A stretch of 64,000 nucleotides of DNA from Macrococcus equipercicus (GTDB lineage Bacteria; Bacillota; Bacilli; Staphylococcales; Staphylococcaceae): assembly GCF_004359525.2 (NCBI RefSeq), contig NZ_SCWC02000003.1, positions 1 to 64,000 of the forward strand. Reading direction: 5' to 3'. How positions within the stretch are numbered: position 1 is the stretch's first letter; the number at the start of each line of letters is the position of its first letter. Below are positions 45,958 to 56,080 of the stretch, piece after piece. A program made the position numbers and the translations under genes. A model generated the notes under the pieces. The model was not told the DNA's origin. It saw only the letters and a list, made by a program, of their open reading frames with translations, and did no database searches.

Positions 45958-46809
45958 TTAACGGCCGGCGCTTTCCAGTAAGGAAATTAACCGGTTGAAT
46001 TCTTCTTCTGATGTAAATTCGATGGCGATTTTTCCTTTTTTGCGCGACTTTGAAATTTCAACTTTTGTACCGAGTCGTTCTTTTAATGACTGCTCATGTT
46101 TCACGAGAAACTTCGGTTTTGTCGCTTCTTTCTTATCTTTGACAGGCTGGTCACTTAACGACTTGACGTAGAGTTCCAGCTGGCGGACACTCATTGCTTC
46201 AGTGATGACTTTGGCGGCAGCTGTCTGCATTGTTTCAGTATCTTTTAAGCCGAGCAGTGTCCGGCCGTGACCGCCTGATATTTTCTTATCATTAATCAGC
46301 TGTTTGATGTCGGCCGGCAAGTTCAACAGACGCAGCATATTAGCGATATATGGTCTTGATTTACCGAGACGGTCAGCCGCTTCTGACTGCGTTAAGTTTA
46401 AGTGTTCCATCATTAATTGATAACTTCTCGCTTCTTCGAGCGGGTTTAAGTCTTCACGCTGCAAGTTCTCGATGATCGCAAGTTCCATCATCTGCTTATC
46501 CGTCATTGATTTGACTATCGCAGGAATATCCTGTTTACCTGCAAGCTTGCTCGCTCTATAGCGGCGCTCTCCGACGACAATGTCATAGCCTTTAACAGAC
46601 TTTCTGACAACAATCGGCTGCAGGACGCCGTGAATTTTAATCGATTCAGCAAGTTCGTGCAGTGCTGCTTCTTCGAACTCCTGACGAGGCTGATAAGGAT
46701 TAGGGCGAATAGTATGTAAGCGGAGCTGTTCTACTACTTCATCACCTTGATTGTCCTGAAAGAGCGCATCAAGCCCGCGCCCTAAACCTTTTCCTAAACT
46801 TTTAGCCAT
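45958..46809 (-). CDS. parB: chromosome partitioning protein ParB (Spo0J)
   Basis: A 283-residue CTP-dependent clamp protein: N-terminal KGLGRGLDALF that contacts ParA, the CTP-binding motif GERRYRA near residue 80, a helix-turn-helix with TQSEAADRLGKSRPYIANMLRLL (landmark LGKSRPYIANML), and a C-terminal dimerisation domain. It overlaps parA by 8 bp. An internal parS-like site lies at 46097-46112. Confidence 0.96.
   Translation of the reverse strand: MAKSLGKGLGRGLDALFQDNQGDEVVEQLRLHTIRPNPYQPRQEFEEAALHELAESIKIHGVLQPIVVRKSVKGYDIVVGERRYRASKLAGKQDIPAIVKSMTDKQMMELAIIENLQREDLNPLEEARSYQLMMEHLNLTQSEAADRLGKSRPYIANMLRLLNLPADIKQLINDKKISGGHGRTLLGLKDTETMQTAAAKVITEAMSVRQLELYVKSLSDQPVKDKKEATKPKFLVKHEQSLKERLGTKVEISKSRKKGKIAIEFTSEEEFNRLISLLESAGR
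46097..46112. other. parS-like site inside parB
   Basis: TGTTTCACGAGAAACT matches the parS consensus TGTTNCACGTGAAACA at 14 of 16 positions. Bacillus also carries a parS within spo0J, so the place is plausible. Confidence 0.55.
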
Positions 46810-47560
46810 GGCTGATGACCTCCTCTGCTAATTCGTTATACGTTTTTGCACCAGCAGAGCGGGCATCATATACATTGATCGGCTGGCCATGAGACGGTGC
46901 TTCTGACAGCCGGACATTTCTCGGGATAATCGTGTCGTATACTTTGTCACCAAAGTGTGCACGCACTTCAGCCATAACGTCATTGCCGAGGTTCGTGCGG
47001 GCATCGAGCATTGTCAGCAGTACGCCTTCAATCTCGAGCGACTGATTCAAGTGACGCTGCACGAGTTTAATCGTGTTCAGCAGCTGACTCAATCCTTCAA
47101 GCGCATAATATTCACACTGCACAGGAATGATGATGCCTGTCGCCGCTGTAAATGAGTTAATCGTCAGCAGACCAAGAGACGGCGGACAGTCGATAATAAT
47201 ATAATCAAAATTCTGCTCCAGTTCTTTAAAAGCATATTTTAAGCGGACTTCACGGCTCATCGCTGACACAAGTTCAATCTCAGCGCCGGCAAGTGCGATA
47301 TTCGCCGGGATAATCCAGAGATTTTCCTGTTCAGTCGGCAGCACGACTTTGTTAATAGACACATCTTCAACCAGCATGTCATACACTGAGTATTCCACAT
47401 TATTTTTATCGATACCGACACCACTCGTCGCATTACCCTGGGGATCTGTGTCGACTAATAGTACTTGTTTTCCCTGTGCTGCAAGAGCGGCACTTAAGTT
47501 CACGGACGTCGTTGTCTTACCTACGCCGCCTTTCTGATTCGCAATAGCCAATATTTTCAT
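46802..47560 (-). CDS. parA: chromosome partitioning ATPase ParA (Soj)
   Basis: A 252-residue deviant Walker ATPase: KGGVGKTTTSVNL at residues 10-22, DTDPQGNATSG, DCPPSLGLLT. It regulates ParB and DnaA in relatives. From memory, Staphylococcus aureus lacks a chromosomal ParA, so its presence next to parB helps separate this genome from that genus. Confidence 0.95.
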   Translation of the reverse strand: MKILAIANQKGGVGKTTTSVNLSAALAAQGKQVLLVDTDPQGNATSGVGIDKNNVEYSVYDMLVEDVSINKVVLPTEQENLWIIPANIALAGAEIELVSAMSREVRLKYAFKELEQNFDYIIIDCPPSLGLLTINSFTAATGIIIPVQCEYYALEGLSQLLNTIKLVQRHLNQSLEIEGVLLTMLDARTNLGNDVMAEVRAHFGDKVYDTIIPRNVRLSEAPSHGQPINVYDARSAGAKTYNELAEEVISHG

Positions 47561-47681
47561 GTAACTTCTCTCCTCGCTTGTAGTACGGCCCTATTCATAC
47601 TACTGATTATATCAATTTTAAGCGCAAACTGCACAACCTAAAATATTTGCCATACATTGCATTCAAGTGCTCAATCATAAT

Positions 47682-47717
47682 AAAACAGACAGTCACTACT
47701 GTGATTGTCTGTTTTTC
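47682..47717 (-). terminator. terminator between parA promoter region and noc
   Basis: AAACAGACA-TCAC-TACT-GTGA-TGTCTGTTT with one bulge, T tracts on both sides. In the minus direction it follows noc-upstream DNA poorly but lies between parA's start and the noc stop at 47726, so it ends noc transcription. Confidence 0.75.
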
Positions 47718-47725
47718 TGAAAATA

Positions 47726-48577
47726 TTACTTGCTATCCGGGTTTTTGAACACTTTGATTGAGATCTCATAGAAGTTCTCATACTCAGTATCTTTACGTTT
47801 TACTTTAATACCGCTTTTTTCTACTGTTCTGACGCTTTCGCCGATTGTGTTGAAAGCGAGTTTGATATCACGTGTAAAGGCGATACGTGTTGGTTTAACA
47901 TCTTCTCCGCCGAGCATGCGCTTCACGCGCTCTTCCGTCTGCTTGACATTCAGGCTCTGACTTTTAATGATCTGAAGCATCTCCAGCTGCTGTTCAGGCG
48001 ACAATGCTAATAAACTTCTCGCATGACGTTCTGTAATCATGCCGCCGCCTAGAGCATCCAGAATAGGCTGTGACAGGCGCAGCAGTCTCAGTTTGTTGGC
48101 AATAAATGACTGACTTTTACCTAGGCTGACTGCAAGATCCTGCTGAGTGATCCCGTCCAGGTCAAGCAGTTTGCGATAAGCCTCTGCTTCTTCTACAGCT
48201 GACAAGTTTTCACGCTGAATATTTTCAATCAGCGCAATCGCTGCCGTCTGCTTGTCATTCATCGGTTTCACAATCACTTCTGTTTCCGCTGTGCCGTTTA
48301 ATTTCATCGCACGGAAACGACGTTCCCCGGCAATGATCTCAAACATACCTTCTTCAATTGGTCTGACAACGATCGGCTGCAGCAGGCCATATGATTTAAT
48401 AGAATCAGCCAGCTCCTGAATTTTCTCTTCATTAAAGACTTGTCTCGGCTGATAGCGGTTCGGCACAATGCGTTCTATCGGCAGAATAATGACGTTGCCT
48501 TTTTCGCGTTCACGCTCTACTACAACATCTTCTTCCTTATCTCGTAATCCAAATAATTTAGAAAAGGGTTTCTTCAT
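47726..48577 (-). CDS. noc: nucleoid occlusion protein
   Basis: A 283-residue ParB paralogue that begins MKKPFSKLFGLRDKEEDV, the amphipathic membrane-binding helix typical of Noc rather than ParB. It has GERRFR (CTP binding) near residue 82 and a helix-turn-helix LGKSQSFIANKLRLL. It keeps the division septum off the nucleoid. Two ParB-like genes with parA between them follow the Bacillus order. Confidence 0.95.
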   Translation of the reverse strand: MKKPFSKLFGLRDKEEDVVVEREREKGNVIILPIERIVPNRYQPRQVFNEEKIQELADSIKSYGLLQPIVVRPIEEGMFEIIAGERRFRAMKLNGTAETEVIVKPMNDKQTAAIALIENIQRENLSAVEEAEAYRKLLDLDGITQQDLAVSLGKSQSFIANKLRLLRLSQPILDALGGGMITERHARSLLALSPEQQLEMLQIIKSQSLNVKQTEERVKRMLGGEDVKPTRIAFTRDIKLAFNTIGESVRTVEKSGIKVKRKDTEYENFYEISIKVFKNPDSK

Positions 48578-48610
48578 GACAATCGGCTCACTTTCTTAAA
48601 TCATATCATT

Positions 48611-49327
48611 TTACTTCATCAGAGGTTCTTTATTCGGTGTTCCGGGTTTTCTCGGATATTTCTTCGGCGTTTGCCGGCGCTTCTCAATGTCGACAATATA
48701 ACGTGTGCTTTCTTCCATCGGTAAAGTGAACTGATGATTCGCCACTACTTCTCCGCCTAGTATATGAACAGCGAATAGACCTTCGTCAATCTCAGCTTCT
48801 CCCTGAGCACCTTTGAGCGCCAGGAAATGCCCCCCTTTTTTAACGAGCGGCAGACAGAGCTCACTCAGCACAGACAATCGGGCAACGGCACGTGCCGTCA
48901 CTACGTCGAACTGCTCACGCTGCGGTGATTTACCGAATGTCTCAGCGCGGTCATGGACGAAACAGACTTGTTCAAGGTTCAGTTCTGCCGCCAGATGATT
49001 GAGAAAGTTAATCCGTTTATTCAAAGAATCAACAATCGTCAGCTTAATATGAGGAAATAGAATTTTAATAGGAATGCTCGGGAACCCCGCTCCTGCACCG
49101 ACGTCACACATCGTTTCGACCTTACTGAAATCAAAATAGAAGCTTGGTGTAATAGAATCAAAGAAGTGCTTTAAATAAACTTCATCTTTGGCAGTCACTG
49201 CTGTTAAATTAATTTTCTCATTCCACTCTACTAAATTCTTATAGTAGATTGCAAACTGTTTCTGCTGTGTCTCTGTTAATTCAAACCCTTTTTCAGCTAA
49301 ATTATTAACAAATTGTTGTTCGTTCAT
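48611..49327 (-). CDS. rsmG: 16S rRNA (guanine(527)-N(7))-methyltransferase
   Basis: A 238-residue enzyme with the SAM-binding motif [16 protein letters not shown] near residue 70 and [13 protein letters not shown]. It methylates 16S rRNA G527; loss gives low streptomycin resistance in relatives. It abuts mnmG with no gap. Confidence 0.96.
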   Translation of the reverse strand: MNEQQFVNNLAEKGFELTETQQKQFAIYYKNLVEWNEKINLTAVTAKDEVYLKHFFDSITPSFYFDFSKVETMCDVGAGAGFPSIPIKILFPHIKLTIVDSLNKRINFLNHLAAELNLEQVCFVHDRAETFGKSPQREQFDVVTARAVARLSVLSELCLPLVKKGGHFLALKGAQGEAEIDEGLFAVHILGGEVVANHQFTLPMEESTRYIVDIEKRRQTPKKYPRKPGTPNKEPLMK

Positions 49328-51199
49328 CTAGTTCACCTTTGCGATTTTACCTTGCTCGATGTACACAAGGAGAATGGATATATCTGCCGGATTGACGCCG
49401 GAAATACGAGATGCCTGACCGACGCTGAGCGGTTTTACTTCTTTAAGTTTCTGACGGGCTTCTGTCGCCAGACTATGGATTGCATCATAGTCGATGTTCT
49501 CAGGAATCTTTTTATCTTCCATACGTTTCATCTTATCGACCTGCTGCAGTGATTTCTGAATATAGCCTTCATATTTTGTCTGAATTTCTACTTGTTCGGC
49601 CACTTCAGGATCTACAGTCACTTGTTCGTCCATCAGTTCAATAATAGCCGCATAATCCATTTCCGGACGGCGCAGTAAGTCGATCGCTAATATACCATCT
49701 TTTAATGCTGCACCACCATGTGATTCAATAATCGCCTGTGTTCTGTCATTTGGTTTAATACGATAAGCAGCCAGCCGGCTTATTTCCTCGGAAATAGCAT
49801 CTAATTTGAGCAGGAATTTCTGATAGCGTTCATCTGAGATCAAGCCGATCTGATGACCTATTTCTGTCAGGCGGATATCTGCGTTGTCATGGCGCAGCAG
49901 CAGACGGTATTCTGCACGGCTTGTTAAGAGACGGTACGGTTCATTTGTTCCTTTAGTTACAAGGTCGTCGATTAACACACCGATATAAGCATCAGCACGT
50001 CCTAAAATGACCGGCTCATGATTCAGCACTTTAGCCGCTGCATTAATTCCAGCCATGAGTCCTTGTCCAGCCGCTTCTTCGTAACCTGATGTCCCGTTGA
50101 TCTGTCCTGCGGTAAAGAGGCCGTCAATTTTTTTCGTTTCTAATGTCGGCCAGAGCTGTGTCGGTACGACCGCATCGTATTCTATCGCGTAACCCGCACG
50201 CATCATATCCGCGTTTTCAAGACCTGGAATTGACTGCAGCATTTGACGCTGGACGTGTTCAGGCAGACTTGTAGACAATCCTTGAACATATACTTCTTTC
50301 GTGCTGCGTCCTTCCGGCTCAAGGAAAATCTGGTGCCGTGGTTTATCGTTGAAACGCACAAACTTATCTTCAATGGACGGGCAGTAACGCGGGCCTGTCC
50401 CTTTAATCATGCCTGAGTACATCGCAGACAAATGAAGATTATCATCGATGACTTGGTGCGTCTTATCATTTGTATAAGTGAGCCAGCATGGCAGCTGGTC
50501 TAAAATATATTCTGTCGTTTCATAACTGAATGCCCGTCCGACATCGTCACCCGGCTGAATTTCAGTTTTTGAGTAATCAATCGTTCCACCGTTGACACGT
50601 GGTGGTGTACCTGTTTTAAAACGGACAATATCAAAGCCGAGGTCACGCAGATGATCCGCAAGTTTAATAGACGGCATCTGATGGTTCGGGCCTGATGAAT
50701 ATTTAATATTGCCAAGAATGATTTCACCGCGCAGAAATGTCCCAGTGGTCAGCACGACTGCGTCTGCGTAATACGTCGTACCAATCACTGTTTCCACACC
50801 TTTGACTTTACCGTCCTCGATAATCAGACGTTCAACCATTCCCTGCATAATATCCAGGTTCTCCTGATTTTCAATGACTTCTTTCATTTCCTGCTGATAA
50901 AGTACTTTGTCGGCCTGTGCACGGAGCGCGCGCACCGCAGGACCTTTACCTGTATTCAGCATACGCATTTGAATATGCGTTTTATCGATCGTTTTGGCCA
51001 TCTGACCACCTAATGCGTCAATTTCACGGACAACGATTCCTTTAGCCGGTCCGCCGACTGATGGATTACATGGCATGAATGCGACAGAATCTAGACTGAT
51101 AGTCAGCATTAAAGTTTTGGCGCCTTTACGGGCAGAAGCAAGACCTGCTTCTACACCCGCATGACCGGCACCGACGACAATGACATCATAATGTTCCAC
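49328..51199 (-). CDS. mnmG: tRNA uridine-5-carboxymethylaminomethyl synthesis enzyme MnmG
   Basis: A 623-residue FAD protein: dinucleotide-binding [17 protein letters not shown] at residues 9-25, [12 protein letters not shown], and the C-terminal helical domain that binds MnmE ([12 protein letters not shown]). With MnmE it modifies U34 of tRNAs. Confidence 0.97.
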   Translation of the reverse strand: MEHYDVIVVGAGHAGVEAGLASARKGAKTLMLTISLDSVAFMPCNPSVGGPAKGIVVREIDALGGQMAKTIDKTHIQMRMLNTGKGPAVRALRAQADKVLYQQEMKEVIENQENLDIMQGMVERLIIEDGKVKGVETVIGTTYYADAVVLTTGTFLRGEIILGNIKYSSGPNHQMPSIKLADHLRDLGFDIVRFKTGTPPRVNGGTIDYSKTEIQPGDDVGRAFSYETTEYILDQLPCWLTYTNDKTHQVIDDNLHLSAMYSGMIKGTGPRYCPSIEDKFVRFNDKPRHQIFLEPEGRSTKEVYVQGLSTSLPEHVQRQMLQSIPGLENADMMRAGYAIEYDAVVPTQLWPTLETKKIDGLFTAGQINGTSGYEEAAGQGLMAGINAAAKVLNHEPVILGRADAYIGVLIDDLVTKGTNEPYRLLTSRAEYRLLLRHDNADIRLTEIGHQIGLISDERYQKFLLKLDAISEEISRLAAYRIKPNDRTQAIIESHGGAALKDGILAIDLLRRPEMDYAAIIELMDEQVTVDPEVAEQVEIQTKYEGYIQKSLQQVDKMKRMEDKKIPENIDYDAIHSLATEARQKLKEVKPLSVGQASRISGVNPADISILLVYIEQGKIAKVN

Positions 51200-51211
51200 T
51201 TTATTTCCTCC

Positions 51212-52591
51212 TTATTTACCGAGACAGAACTGACTGAATAACTGATCAATCAAGCTGTCTGATACTTCTTCTCCAATGACTTCTCCGAGCAGTTCCCACG
51301 TTCTGATCAAATCTATTTGCACGATATCGATAGGGACACCTGATTCTGCAGCTGTCATCGCATCGTTAATCGCTTGTTTCGCTTGTTTCAGCAGACTGAT
51401 ATGCCGTGCATTAGAAACATAAGTCATGTCCTGAGCCGCGACTTCGCCCTGAAAGAACAGTCTGCTGATTTCTTCTTCCAGTGCATCAATACCACTTTGA
51501 GACAGCATCGATGTCTGCACCATCGGCACATCGCCGACCATCTGCTGCACTTCCTCGAGATCAAGCTGCTGCGTCAAATCGGTCTTGTTGATGATGACGA
51601 TGACATCTTCACCTTTAATCAGTTGAGCCAGCTGATAGTCACTTGCTGTGAGCGGCTCATTATAATTCAGCACATACAAAATGAGATCTGCTTTTTTCAG
51701 TGCTTCACGGCTGCGCTCCACCCCGATTTTTTCAACGATATCTTCTGTCTCACGAATACCTGCTGTATCGACCAGTCGGAGCGGCACACCGCGGACGTTG
51801 ACGTACTCTTCCAGTACATCTCGTGTCGTTCCTGCGACTTCCGTGACAATCGCTTTATTGTCCTGAATCAAATTGTTCAGCATCGAACTTTTACCGACAT
51901 TGGGCTTACCGATAATAACTGTGGATAACCCTTCACGCAGTATTTTCCCCTGTGCACCTGTCTGCAGCAGACCATCGATTGCTGAATCAATCTGTCGCGC
52001 TTCGCTTAACAGAAACTGCGTCGTCGCTTCTTCTACATCATCATATTCTGGATAGTCGATATTGACTTCCACCTGCGCCAGTATTTCGAGAATAGATTGA
52101 CGCAGCCCTTTGATCATTGTCGACAGCCTGCCCTCTATCTGATTCATCGCAACTTTGCTTGCGCGGTCCGTTTTAGAGCGGATGAAATCCATAATCCCTT
52201 CGGCCTGTGATAAATCAATACGGCCGTTTAGAAATGCGCGCTTTGTAAACTCTCCCGGTTCAGCCAGCCGTGCGCCGTTCGATAATGTCAATTCAAGAAT
52301 GCGGTTGACGGTCATGATTCCGCCGTGACAATTGATCTCTACTATATCCTCACGCGTAAATGTTCTCGGTGCACGCATCACCGCGACCATCACTTCTTCT
52401 ATAATATCTCCGGAGACTGGATCGACGATATGGCCATAGTTAATCGTATGACTCTGCACATCATTCAATGCAGTCTTTCCTTTATATAGACGGTCAGCAA
52501 TTGTGACAGCGTCCGGCCCTGATAGTCTGACGATGGCTATAGCCCCTTCACCCATCGGTGTCGATATGCTCGAAATCGTATCAAAATCCAT
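51212..52591 (-). CDS. mnmE: tRNA uridine-5-carboxymethylaminomethyl synthesis GTPase MnmE
   Basis: A 459-residue GTPase: N-terminal THF-binding domain, G domain with [12 protein letters not shown] near residue 228, [16 protein letters not shown] and NKTD, and the diagnostic C-terminal FCLGK whose Cys is catalytic. 12 bp upstream of mnmG. Confidence 0.97.
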   Translation of the reverse strand: MDFDTISSISTPMGEGAIAIVRLSGPDAVTIADRLYKGKTALNDVQSHTINYGHIVDPVSGDIIEEVMVAVMRAPRTFTREDIVEINCHGGIMTVNRILELTLSNGARLAEPGEFTKRAFLNGRIDLSQAEGIMDFIRSKTDRASKVAMNQIEGRLSTMIKGLRQSILEILAQVEVNIDYPEYDDVEEATTQFLLSEARQIDSAIDGLLQTGAQGKILREGLSTVIIGKPNVGKSSMLNNLIQDNKAIVTEVAGTTRDVLEEYVNVRGVPLRLVDTAGIRETEDIVEKIGVERSREALKKADLILYVLNYNEPLTASDYQLAQLIKGEDVIVIINKTDLTQQLDLEEVQQMVGDVPMVQTSMLSQSGIDALEEEISRLFFQGEVAAQDMTYVSNARHISLLKQAKQAINDAMTAAESGVPIDIVQIDLIRTWELLGEVIGEEVSDSLIDQLFSQFCLGK

Positions 52592-52672
52592 AGTATCTCC
52601 TCCATAATAGTCATTTGTTGATTGTAGAACGAACGCCCTGAAATTAAAATGAATATGCTTTAAATAAACAGA

Positions 52673-52704
52673 TTAACTCTAAAAACAAAAGTTTTTAGAG
52701 TTAA
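52673..52704. terminator. inverted repeat between jag and mnmE
   Basis: TTAACTCTAAAAAC-AAAA-GTTTTTAGAGTTAA is a perfect 14-bp stem, but no long T run follows on the minus strand. It probably terminates or attenuates jag transcription. Confidence 0.65.
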
Positions 52705-52715
52705 TTCGCTAATGG

Positions 52716-53513
52716 TTATTTAGCTTTAATGACTAAATATCTGTTAGGTTCCCGTCCTTCTGAGTACGTTTCTATATCTTTCATGCGCGTTAACATTTGA
52801 TGCATAATTTTTCTCTCATAGTTCGGCATCGGTTCAAACTTTACAGGACGTTTCGTTGCTTTAGCTTTACCGGCCATGTTCAGTGCTAATGTCTCAAGTG
52901 TTTCTTTTCTTTTAGCCCGGTAATTTTCAATGTCAATCGTTACGGTAACGAAGCTCTTCTGGATGTTCTGAAAATATGTTTGAGCCAGCACTTGCAGCGC
53001 ATTCAAAACTTGCCCGTGCTTGCCGATGATTCGCGCCGCTTCATCAGAAAACAGTTCAATGGTTATGTCATTGCCCTTAATACGGCAGGCGCTTGTAACT
53101 TTAATATCCAGCGCACTGATGACTGCTTTAACATAATCCGCTGTTTTTTCTGCGTTATCAGAAATGTTGAGGCGGCCGTCAGCTGGTTTCTGCTCTTTCA
53201 GCAGTTCAGCTGCTGTGCTCTTTTTCAGTTCTGAAGTGTCTTTAATGAAAGGTTCACGCTGAATTGCAACGACAGACCGGGATTTTTCTGCGGGTGCTGC
53301 AGTAGTGTTCAGATCAGCCAGCTTCTTCAGTTCAGGATCAATAATCGTCAAGTTCACTTCTGCATCACACTGTCCGAAGCCGAACCAACCTTTTTTACCC
53401 GGTTTCAGCACATCTATTTTGACCTGGTTTTCAGTGACGTTCATTTCGCTTAAGCCCAGTTGAACCGCTTCTTCTACTGTTCTGCCTGTGAATGTCTTCT
53501 GCAGCACAAGCAC
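52716..53513 (-). CDS. jag: RNA-binding protein Jag/KhpB
   Basis: A 265-residue protein with Jag_N (KPGKKGWFGFG near residue 40), a KH domain (IIGKHGQVLNALQVLA, about 165-180) and a C-terminal R3H domain (PMPNYERKIMHQML). It lies next to rnpA; the yidC/spoIIIJ gene that separates them in Bacillus is absent here, as in staphylococci. Confidence 0.93.
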   Translation of the reverse strand: MLVLQKTFTGRTVEEAVQLGLSEMNVTENQVKIDVLKPGKKGWFGFGQCDAEVNLTIIDPELKKLADLNTTAAPAEKSRSVVAIQREPFIKDTSELKKSTAAELLKEQKPADGRLNISDNAEKTADYVKAVISALDIKVTSACRIKGNDITIELFSDEAARIIGKHGQVLNALQVLAQTYFQNIQKSFVTVTIDIENYRAKRKETLETLALNMAGKAKATKRPVKFEPMPNYERKIMHQMLTRMKDIETYSEGREPNRYLVIKAK

Positions 53514-53522
53514 AGCTCCTTT

Positions 53523-53879
53523 CTACTTAATTCGTTTATTGAATCCTTTAGCGAGTTTCATGACATGTTCAAGACTGCTGTTAATCTCTTCAACGGACAT
53601 ATCGTTTGCCGGCTTTCTAGCAATGACAATAAAATCTGCCGGAACAATGTCGTGCTTATGTTTGGTGAAGCTTTCTCTGATGGAACGTTTAATGCGATTT
53701 CTGACAACGGCGTTCCCGAGCTTTTTAGAAACGGAAATGCCAAGTCTGAAATGCTCAAGCTGGTATGCATCATACCGATAGACAATAAACTGACGGTTAG
53801 CTACTGATTTACCACGCTTGTAAATCGTCTGGAAGTCTTCATTTTTTTTAATCCGATAATTCTTTTCCACTGTTTTCAC
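53523..53879 (-). CDS. rnpA: ribonuclease P protein component
   Basis: A 118-residue basic protein with the RNR signature KLGNAVVRNRIKRSIRESF at about 53-71 and FRLGISVSKK. It helps the RNase P RNA process tRNA 5' ends. Downstream of rpmH, the usual order. Confidence 0.97.
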   Translation of the reverse strand: MKTVEKNYRIKKNEDFQTIYKRGKSVANRQFIVYRYDAYQLEHFRLGISVSKKLGNAVVRNRIKRSIRESFTKHKHDIVPADFIVIARKPANDMSVEEINSSLEHVMKLAKGFNKRIK

Positions 53880-53963
53880 TCACTTCCAGGCCCGCATTTT
53901 ATACAATTATACTAGATGAGACCATCGTTTTAAACCAAAAAAAAGACCACTGCAAGAGTGATC

Positions 53964-54101
53964 TTAAGCTGATAATACTTTTCTGCCTTTACGACGACGA
54001 CGTGCAAGAACGCGACGTCCGTTTTTAGTGCTCATACGTGCACGGAAACCGTGAACTTTACTATGTTTACGTTTATTTGGTTGATAAGTACGTTTTACCA
54101 T
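53964..54101 (-). CDS. rpmH: 50S ribosomal protein L34
   Basis: A 45-residue protein, [15 protein letters not shown] at the start and ending GRKVLSA, the universal L34 pattern. It starts after GGAGGTGTCCTAA. First leftward gene from oriC. Confidence 0.97.
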   Translation of the reverse strand: MVKRTYQPNKRKHSKVHGFRARMSTKNGRRVLARRRRKGRKVLSA

Positions 54102-54234
54102 TTAGGACACCTCCTATTAATATATTCCTCTATTTTCACTTTATATGTGATTGACAATAACTACTGAAGTATAACAAATTACATTTCAACTTGCAACTAC
54201 TAAATCAGCTGATGATATTAAAAAAGTTATACAC

Positions 54235-54538
54235 TTATCCACACTTTAAACAATAAAAAATGTGGATAATTAAAAACTGAATTTCTGTTATTCACATTTA
54301 TTTTTTGTGTCACCCACAAATCCACAGGTGTGTATAAATAGCGGGGTGAGTCATGGTAACTTTGTGGATAACTTTACAAATATGTTGATATTATCGTATT
54401 TATTTGATAATATCTTGTTATATTTCGTGTGAAAAACTATACCACTGGATTTATTTATCCACACAATGTTAATAATATGTGGATAATTATTCACACCTTG
54501 TGCTTAAGCTTATACACATGGTGAATAGCTGTGTATAA
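54235..54538. other. oriC part 1: DnaA-box cluster upstream of dnaA
   Basis: Perfect boxes TTATCCACA at 54235-54243 and 54455-54463, and inverted TGTGGATAA at 54261-54269, 54363-54371 and 54478-54486. Near matches include TTATTCACA at 54288 and 54487, TGTGTATAA at 54329 and 54530, and TTATACACA at 54510. The cluster also overlaps the dnaA promoter region, so DnaA likely autoregulates. No gene lies in 54102-54573. Confidence 0.92.
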
Positions 54539-54573
54539 CTTCAGAAAAAATTTTAATGAGAAAGAGGCACATT

Positions 54574-55905
54574 ATGAGTGGAATTGATTCTATTTGGAAC
54601 AAAGTCCTGCAAAATCTCGAGAAAAAGTTATCAACCCCAAGCTATGAAACATGGTTCAACCATACAGCCATCAGTTCATTGAATAACAATCAGGTTGTTA
54701 TTGAAGCGCCGACTGCTTTTCACGCCAGCTGGCTCAATAAAAACTATATCACCATCATCCAGGAGACGATTGAGGAGACGATCGGAGAAAAGCTGGATGT
54801 CAAAATCATCTCCGGTGAAGATGTACTGGAAGACAAACTTAAACATGAACCTATCGTAAGTCGCAAAGAACAAGAAGTACTGCCAAGCCAGCTGAACATC
54901 GATAACACGTTTGATACGTTTGTCATCGGCAGTGGCAACCGCTTCAGCCATGCTGCGTCGCTCGCTGTCGCTGAAGCACCGGCGAAAGCATATAACCCAC
55001 TGTTCATATACGGCGGTGTCGGCCTCGGAAAAACACATTTAATGCATGCTATCGGGCATTACGTGATGGAGCATAAGGACAACGCCAAAGTCGTCTACAC
55101 ATCCAGCGAGAAATTTACGAATGAATTTATCAATTCTATTAAGGACAATAAAACTGAGGAATTCAGATCTAAATACCGTAATGTGGATGTGCTGCTGATC
55201 GATGATATTCAGTTTCTTGCCGGCAAAGAATCGACGCAGGAAGAATTTTTCCATACATTCAATGAACTTCACCAGAACAATAAGCAGATTGTCATCTCAA
55301 GTGACCGAGCACCAAAGGAAATACCGACACTAGAAGACCGTCTTCGTTCACGCTTTGAATGGGGTCTAATCACAGATGTCACACCGCCTGATCTAGAAAC
55401 ACGAATTGCGATATTACGCAAAAAATCAGAAGAAGAAAAAATTGATATACCAAACGAAGCGATGCTTTATATCGCCAATCAGATCCAGTCCAACATTCGT
55501 GAATTAGAAGGTGCATTGACGCGTGTCACTGCATATTCCAAGCTCGTAAAACGTGAACTGACAGCTGACCTCGTTGCAGAAGCGCTGAAAGACATTATCT
55601 CAACGAGCAAGCCGAAAAAAATCAGCATCCAGGACATCCAGACTATCGTCGGTTCGTTCTATAATGTCAGAATGGAAGATTTCACAGCTAAAAAACGGAC
55701 AAAATCCATCGCTTTTCCAAGACAGATTGCGATGTATCTCGCCCGTGAACTGACAGATTACTCCTTACCTAAAATCGGTGAGGAATTCGGTGGCCGTGAC
55801 CATACGACTGTCATCCATGCCCATGAAAAAATCAAAAAGCAGATTGAACATGATGCAGGTCTCAAAAAAGAGATTGATAATCTTGAAAAAGAGATTACAG
55901 GATAG
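54574..55905 (+). CDS. dnaA: chromosomal replication initiator protein DnaA
   Basis: A 443-residue initiator: domain I ([15 protein letters not shown]), linker, AAA+ domain with [13 protein letters not shown] near residue 150 and DDIQFLAGK, and the DNA-binding signature [14 protein letters not shown] in domain IV. Start chosen at MSGIDSIW after AAAGAGG; a 6-codon extension upstream is possible but poorly placed. Confidence 0.98.
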   Translation: MSGIDSIWNKVLQNLEKKLSTPSYETWFNHTAISSLNNNQVVIEAPTAFHASWLNKNYITIIQETIEETIGEKLDVKIISGEDVLEDKLKHEPIVSRKEQEVLPSQLNIDNTFDTFVIGSGNRFSHAASLAVAEAPAKAYNPLFIYGGVGLGKTHLMHAIGHYVMEHKDNAKVVYTSSEKFTNEFINSIKDNKTEEFRSKYRNVDVLLIDDIQFLAGKESTQEEFFHTFNELHQNNKQIVISSDRAPKEIPTLEDRLRSRFEWGLITDVTPPDLETRIAILRKKSEEEKIDIPNEAMLYIANQIQSNIRELEGALTRVTAYSKLVKRELTADLVAEALKDIISTSKPKKISIQDIQTIVGSFYNVRMEDFTAKKRTKSIAFPRQIAMYLARELTDYSLPKIGEEFGGRDHTTVIHAHEKIKKQIEHDAGLKKEIDNLEKEITG

Positions 55906-55906
55906 C

Positions 55907-56058
55907 TGTGGATAACGTGAATAACAGTGCTGCAGTTATAAACAGTTTATACACATGTGGATATGTTGGCTGTTATGCGTTTACTGCAGTTATCCACCTA
56001 TTCACACCCCCTATTACTATTACTACGAACTTAAAAGATATAATATAATATATATAAC
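55907..56058. other. oriC part 2: DnaA boxes, DnaA-trio and AT-rich unwinding element
   Basis: Boxes or near boxes: TGTGGATAA 55907, CGTGAATAA 55916, TTATACACA 55947, TGTGGATAT 55956, TTATCCACC 55990, CTATTCACA 55998. Directly after, past CCCC, are CTA TTA CTA TTA CTA (56011-56025), which on the other strand are 3'-GAT/AAT trinucleotide repeats, the DnaA-trio pattern. The AT-rich stretch 56031-56058 follows. This matches the basal unwinding system described in Bacillus. Confidence 0.85.
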
Positions 56059-56080
56059 GACGATAAGGAGTTTTCCTACT

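Noticed and set aside
55955-56080. Extended DnaN start 42 codons upstream
   Set aside because: The extension covers DnaA boxes and the trio element and lacks a ribosome site; AAGGAG supports 56081.
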